From: Microbacterium maritypicum
Lineage (GTDB): Bacteria > Actinomycetota > Actinomycetes > Actinomycetales > Microbacteriaceae
Direction: 5' to 3'
DNA length: 64,000 nucleotides
Assembly: GCF_041529975.1 (NCBI RefSeq)
Contig: NZ_CP168030.1
Span: 2,542,001-2,606,000, forward strand
A program made the position numbers and the translations under genes. This document shows, one piece after another, positions 62,874 to 64,000 of this stretch. Every line of letters begins with the position of its first letter. Position 1 is the first letter of the stretch. The notes under the pieces are model-generated. The model saw only the letters and a program-made list of their open reading frames with translations, was not told the origin of the DNA and searched no databases.

Positions 62874-64000
62874 AATGCGGATCACGGGACTCGGCCACGC
62901 CGGGATGTTCATCGAGACCTTGGGCGGGAACATCATCTGCGACCCGGTCCTCGGGCCTTCTTTCTACGGATCCTGGTTCCCGTTCCCCGACAACCGAGGG
63001 CTCGACTGGGAGCGTTTCGGGCGTGAGGCCGACTTCCTCTGGATCTCGCACCGCCACCGCGACCACTTCGACCCGAAGCTGCTCGAGCGCTACATCCGCA
63101 AGGACATCGAGGTGCTTCTTCCGGAGTACCCGACGGATGACCTCGAGAAGGACATCCGCGCGCTCGGCTACACGAACATCACCTACGCACCCGCGGGTCG
63201 GGTCATCGAGCGCGGTGAGCTCAAGATGATGATCACACCGCTGCGCGCGCCCAGCGACGGTCCGATCGGCGACTCCTCCCTGAGCGTCGACGACGGTACC
63301 GGCTCGGTGCTCAACCAGAACGACTCGCACCCGCTCGACCTCGAGAAGCTGCTCGATTTCGGCAAGCCCGACGCGTACTTCACGCAGGTCTCCGGAGCTA
63401 TCTGGTGGCCCATGGTCTACGACCTGCCGCTGGATGCCAAGCAGAACTTCGCTCGGCTCAAGCGCGAGGCGCAGAACAAGCGCGCCATGTACTACATCGA
63501 GAAGGTCGGTGCCCCGCACGTCTTCCCGATGGCCGGCCCGCCCATGTTCCTCCGCGACGACCTGTTCGACTTCAACGGGCTCGGCAAGAACGGCGAGTCG
63601 ATCTTCACGGATCAGAAGCAGTTCCTCGCGCACATGAAGGAGCTCGCGCCGCAGTACGACGGCCAGCTCTTCATCCCCGGCACCGTGGTCACGGTCGATG
63701 GGGGAGCGGTCACCAGCGAGCAGACCCTCTACACCGAGGCCGAGATCGCGCACATCTTCGATGAGAAGTGGGACTACCTCGAGGAGCAGCGCGCGAGCCG
63801 ACAGCAGGAGATCCGCGATGAGGAGGCCTCTCGTGCCGAGATCATCCCGCCCGCGGAGATGCTCGAAGCCCTCAAGACGTGGTGGGAGCCGCTACTGAAG
63901 AAGTCCCGCACGATCCGGCTCGGCGTCGGTGGCTGCGTGCGCTTCCGCATCGGCGAGCTCGACATGGTCGTCGACTTCCCCCGCGCGAAGGTCCGCGAGT
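62874..64000 (+). CDS. MBL-fold metallo-hydrolase with possible Rieske domain (partial, 3' end off window)
   Basis: 375 residues are visible from ATG 62874, preceded by GGGAGGA; TACAAT (62840-62845) is a likely -10. The metallo-beta-lactamase fold starts MRITGLGHAGMFIET with the metal motif HRHRDHFD. The pattern resembles UlaG-like hydrolases and the MBL-fold proteins related to CMP-sialate hydroxylase that carry a Rieske 2Fe-2S part; the visible C-terminus (GVGGCVRFRIGELDMVVDFP) fits that group. Substrate is unknown. The end lies beyond base 64000. Confidence 0.8.

Noticed and set aside
1..64000. CRISPR array, rRNA operon, transposase or prophage genes
   Set aside because: No regularly spaced repeats, no rRNA-like sequence and no transposase, integrase or phage structural protein were recognised in any frame.

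Overview
The window is a high-G+C, gene-dense chromosomal segment of an actinobacterium. Frequent GTG starts, the order mltG-aroE-aroC-aroK-aroB-aroQ-efp-nusB, a bifunctional Rel next to a DUF349 protein, PdxST instead of PdxA/PdxJ, and an NnaR-like HemD/winged-helix fusion all suggest Microbacteriaceae, most likely Microbacterium. The genus is an inference; there is no rRNA here to test it.

Layout. 1-2008: a truncated MmyB-type regulator divergent from a Bcr/CflA drug exporter. 2083-2674: four tRNA genes (Val-CAC on the minus strand; Gly-GCC, Cys-GCA and Val-GAC on the plus strand) between two clear hairpin terminators. 2864-6061: a minus-strand copper operon (multi-pass membrane protein, CopC, PCuAC lipoprotein, Tat-exported DyP peroxidase). 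6146-11963: a P1B-type ATPase, a DUF1254/DUF1214 protein, a photolyase, a DoxX-like protein and an exported alpha/beta hydrolase. 12052-13966: a DesK/NarL-type two-component system with a perfect 22-bp palindrome in front of it. 14074-20413: thrS and a HIT protein, then a vitamin B6 block (pdxY and a MocR/PdxR regulator on the minus strand, divergent from pdxST). 20410-25330: accessory genes, including a retron. 25399-32417: a hypothetical gene, yebC, ruvCAB and yajC-secDF. 32498-36708: rel, an AbiEi-like protein and a DUF349 protein. 36806-45388: nitrite assimilation and siroheme (nirBD, a SirC/CobA fusion, NnaR-like HemD, CbiX, an FNT channel and a NirB-like flavoprotein). 45411-58350: housekeeping genes (rarA, rpsD, alaS, ruvX, mltG, aro genes, efp, nusB). 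58397-64000: a SNF2 helicase, a lower-G+C two-gene insertion, and the start of an MBL-fold protein.

The main discovery candidate is a complete-looking retron at 21165-22734. A reverse transcriptase carries retron hallmarks (LPQGAPSSP, YADD, VTG) and a long N-terminal extension. Immediately upstream, on the same strand, a 22-bp inverted repeat (22713-22734 with 22564-22585, 19/22 matches) encloses three hairpins, which is the architecture of a retron msr-msd RNA. Two of its three mismatches become G-U pairs only in a minus-strand transcript, the strand of the RT. No conventional effector gene is fused or obviously paired with it.

A second candidate is the 1.4-kb insertion after the helicase gene. 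A 24-bp direct repeat (22/24), one copy of which is the last codons and stop of the helicase gene, flanks a lower-G+C pair of overlapping genes (an exported protein with a two-Cys tail and a small membrane protein). A third is a 29-bp inverted motif shared by the promoters of nirB and its paralogue, likely tied to the NnaR-like regulator encoded between them.
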